Shown here: positions 62,525 to 64,000 of the stretch, one piece after another | How the letters are laid out: the number at the start of each line of letters is the position of its first letter | How positions within the stretch are numbered: the stretch's first letter is position 1 | NCBI RefSeq assembly: GCF_045999315.1 | Contig: NZ_CP174607.1 | Span: forward strand, 2,914,001-2,978,000 | Reading direction: 5' to 3' | Source: Peredibacter sp045999315 | GTDB taxonomy: Bacteria > Bdellovibrionota > Bacteriovoracia > Bacteriovoracales > Bacteriovoracaceae | DNA length: 64,000 nt | Translations under genes and position numbers: made by a program | Notes under the pieces: model-generated | Databases searched by the model: none | The model's input: the letters and a program-made list of their open reading frames with translations, nothing else | What the model was told of the DNA's origin: nothing

Positions 62525-62664
62525 GGAGGCTCCCATAGAACTGTATTTCAATATCTTACACCTATTCGGCTATTTTATCCTTGAGATTTAATAAGAAAAA
62601 CTTAAGTAGCTCAAGTAAGTGCTTCTATATCCGATAAGGTTAGTAAGGAAAAAGGTTTGTAACA

Positions 62665-63258
62665 ATGGCTTTTGACGATCTAGAACTCGAATTCGAAGAC
62701 GAAGAAGAGTCCAAAAAAAAGAAGTCAGATGCGGTCCACGAGGTAGTGGATGTGGAATTCCATACCTCTGAACTTCAAAAAAAGTCTCCTCAGGCAGTTC
62801 CTGCCAAGGGGACACAGACTAATCCGAGTATTTCTAAGCAACAGCCTAGAATGGCAGAAGTTAAAAAACTAGATGAGGCCCGCCCCACCAGTTCGCCAGC
62901 TCCTGTTCAACGTCCAATGAAGGTCTCTCCTATGTCCCAGTCTCAACCTTCTATTCTCGGAACGAATGTTCAAGGAGCAAACGCTCTCAAGGAAGATCAT
63001 GTTGTTGATTTAGAGTCATCGCAGGTCGTTCAACTCCGTGAGCAAGTTCGAAAAGTAGAATTTGAAGCAGAGGTTAAGGTCGCTGTCGCAGAATTTAAAG
63101 CGGACATTTTGGGCGAAATGCTGGGCGATATGAAACTTCTCGAGCATCAAATCGGGCAGTTGCTCGCTCGCATCAATGCCAAACACCCTGACGTCAAACA
63201 AGAAGCGCTGATGATTAAAAAGCTTCTTGCCGATTTCACCTCTAAAAAAAGAAAATAA
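62665..63258 (+). CDS. Acidic, coiled-coil-ended protein of unknown function
   Basis: 197 residues. Acidic N-terminus (FDDLELEFEDEEESKKKK), a disordered Pro/Ser/Gln-rich middle, and a C-terminal helical coiled coil (REQVRKVEFEAEVKVAVAEF, then LEHQIGQLLARINAK). Possibly a scaffold or adaptor. Ends 27 bp before the next gene, likely an operon. Confidence 0.75.
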   Translation: MAFDDLELEFEDEEESKKKKSDAVHEVVDVEFHTSELQKKSPQAVPAKGTQTNPSISKQQPRMAEVKKLDEARPTSSPAPVQRPMKVSPMSQSQPSILGTNVQGANALKEDHVVDLESSQVVQLREQVRKVEFEAEVKVAVAEFKADILGEMLGDMKLLEHQIGQLLARINAKHPDVKQEALMIKKLLADFTSKKRK

Positions 63259-63285
63259 GTTCATACCTTCTTCAAGGATGAGCTT

Positions 63286-64000
63286 ATGCCATTTCTTTTA
63301 GTTCTTTTGTCTCTTGCAAGTTTTGCCTTCGCCGGATTTGATAAGGCCACAATTAAGAATTTGGATTTTGAGTATACGGCCCCCTATGGAAAAGGGACCG
63401 TAGAAAAAGTTTCTTTGGGTTTTTCTCTCGCACCAGAAGTTTATCCGATAGAGGTGAATCGGACTGAAAGCTCCTTTGAACTCATCACTCCGTTCCTGGA
63501 TGTGTCCTGGAAAAATCCTTGGAAGTTTTTCCATGATCTCGAGATGCTCTCAACCAATAAACTTAATCTAAATGTCGGCGGGAAAAAGCACACTCTGACC
63601 ATTCCTTATATTTCGATGAGACCTAAAGAGCGGGGAGAATATAAAGCGGAAAATGTGGAGGCCTCTTGTGAAGGTTCATTTGCAGGGAAGCTCGACATCC
63701 GTCTGTTTGAAGATTGTCGTGAGAAAATGGCCGTTCGTGCTAAGAAGGTAGATCTGCCAACTGACTTCATTCTTTACCGGATTCTTTATGATGCTCCATC
63801 AATTCCAAGAGAAATTGATGTCCCGGCATACGATCTGGAATTTACTTCTTCGAAGGGAAATTATTCACTTCTTTTTACCTTTAAATATATTTTCTTAGCG
63901 AGACTTCGAGCTTATGGACACTTTCAATACGAAAATAATTATAAGACTATCGCCATTCGTGTGGATCAGGTAAAATTCGGCTATCTTCCCGTGACAAGTT
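63286..64000 (+). CDS. Secreted protein, truncated by window end
   Basis: Open from an ATG with AAGGATGAG upstream to the end of the window, at least 238 residues. Signal peptide to about residue 16 (PFLLVLLSLASFAFA). Mature part starts GFDKATIKNLDFEY, beta-rich with LSLNVGG-like strands and cysteines (ASCEGSF, EDCREKM). No family recognised. Follows the coiled-coil gene by 27 bp. Confidence 0.8.
   Translation, partial: MPFLLVLLSLASFAFAGFDKATIKNLDFEYTAPYGKGTVEKVSLGFSLAPEVYPIEVNRTESSFELITPFLDVSWKNPWKFFHDLEMLSTNKLNLNVGGKKHTLTIPYISMRPKERGEYKAENVEASCEGSFAGKLDIRLFEDCREKMAVRAKKVDLPTDFILYRILYDAPSIPREIDVPAYDLEFTSSKGNYSLLFTFKYIFLARLRAYGHFQYENNYKTIAIRVDQVKFGYLPVTS

Overview
The window reads as chromosomal DNA of a Gram-negative, moderately AT-rich bacterium with a large secretome. 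Many genes begin with a Sec or lipoprotein signal peptide. The gene mix (RLAN-type RimK cluster, BspA-like surface lipoprotein, S74 tail-fibre-like secreted protein, HNH-like secreted nuclease, HAD-type 5'-nucleotidase, FHA and c-type cytochrome proteins) is what I would expect of a Bdellovibrionota predator or relative, especially Bacteriovoracia (Bacteriovorax/Peredibacter type). This is inference from gene content; there is no rRNA or marker phylogeny here.

Layout. 0-9 kb: an uncharacterised conserved protein, ogt, a lipoate-protein ligase, ribosomal L33 (rpmG) with a clear sigma-70 promoter, an ORF6N DNA-binding protein beside a perfect 29-bp palindrome, a DUF4340 protein, a secreted subtilase and L28 (rpmB). 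9-18 kb: transketolase with a CsbD-like C-terminal extension, cysK, a VOC protein, then an overlapping three-gene unit (nucleoside-phosphorylase-like, SPL-family radical SAM, 2OG-Fe(II) oxygenase), an aldo/keto reductase and two regulators. 18-26 kb: HAD 5'-nucleotidase, a trypsin-ankyrin fusion, a run of small secreted proteins of unknown function, a methyltransferase, a CDF-like cation transporter and tRNA-Ala(GGC). 26-32.4 kb: an accessory-looking stretch with nhaA (apparent ATA start) behind a histidine kinase gene, an integrase remnant, small orphan ORFs and a putative metallopeptidase/lipoprotein set. 32-43 kb: a secreted domain protein, a metal-efflux operon (RND pump and TolC but no adaptor), metal-binding small proteins, DUF3703, ArsC-like protein and a 952-residue surface lipoprotein. 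43-48 kb: slyX, a membrane-anchored LRAT-fold protein, a secreted tail-fibre-like S74 protein and a di-haem cytochrome. 48-52 kb: LysR and metNIQ behind a probable SAM-II riboswitch. 52-64 kb: globin, LysE-type exporter, JmjC-like oxygenase, DoxX, a repeat lipoprotein, the RimK/aspartoacylase/GNAT-C39 cluster, FHA protein, a large di-haem cytochrome, a candidate sRNA and three uncharacterised proteins, the last running off the window.

Functional themes: methionine uptake under SAM control; heavy-metal handling (RND/TolC, His/Cys-rich proteins, DUF3703); iron- or oxygen-dependent enzymes (two 2OG-type oxygenases, radical SAM, globin, cytochromes); secreted hydrolases and surface proteins; and an ATP-grasp peptide-ligase cluster that is the best candidate for a poorly understood biochemical system. 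Starts were re-chosen where a Shine-Dalgarno sequence decides between candidates. All functional statements rest on reading motifs by eye; no database search was run.
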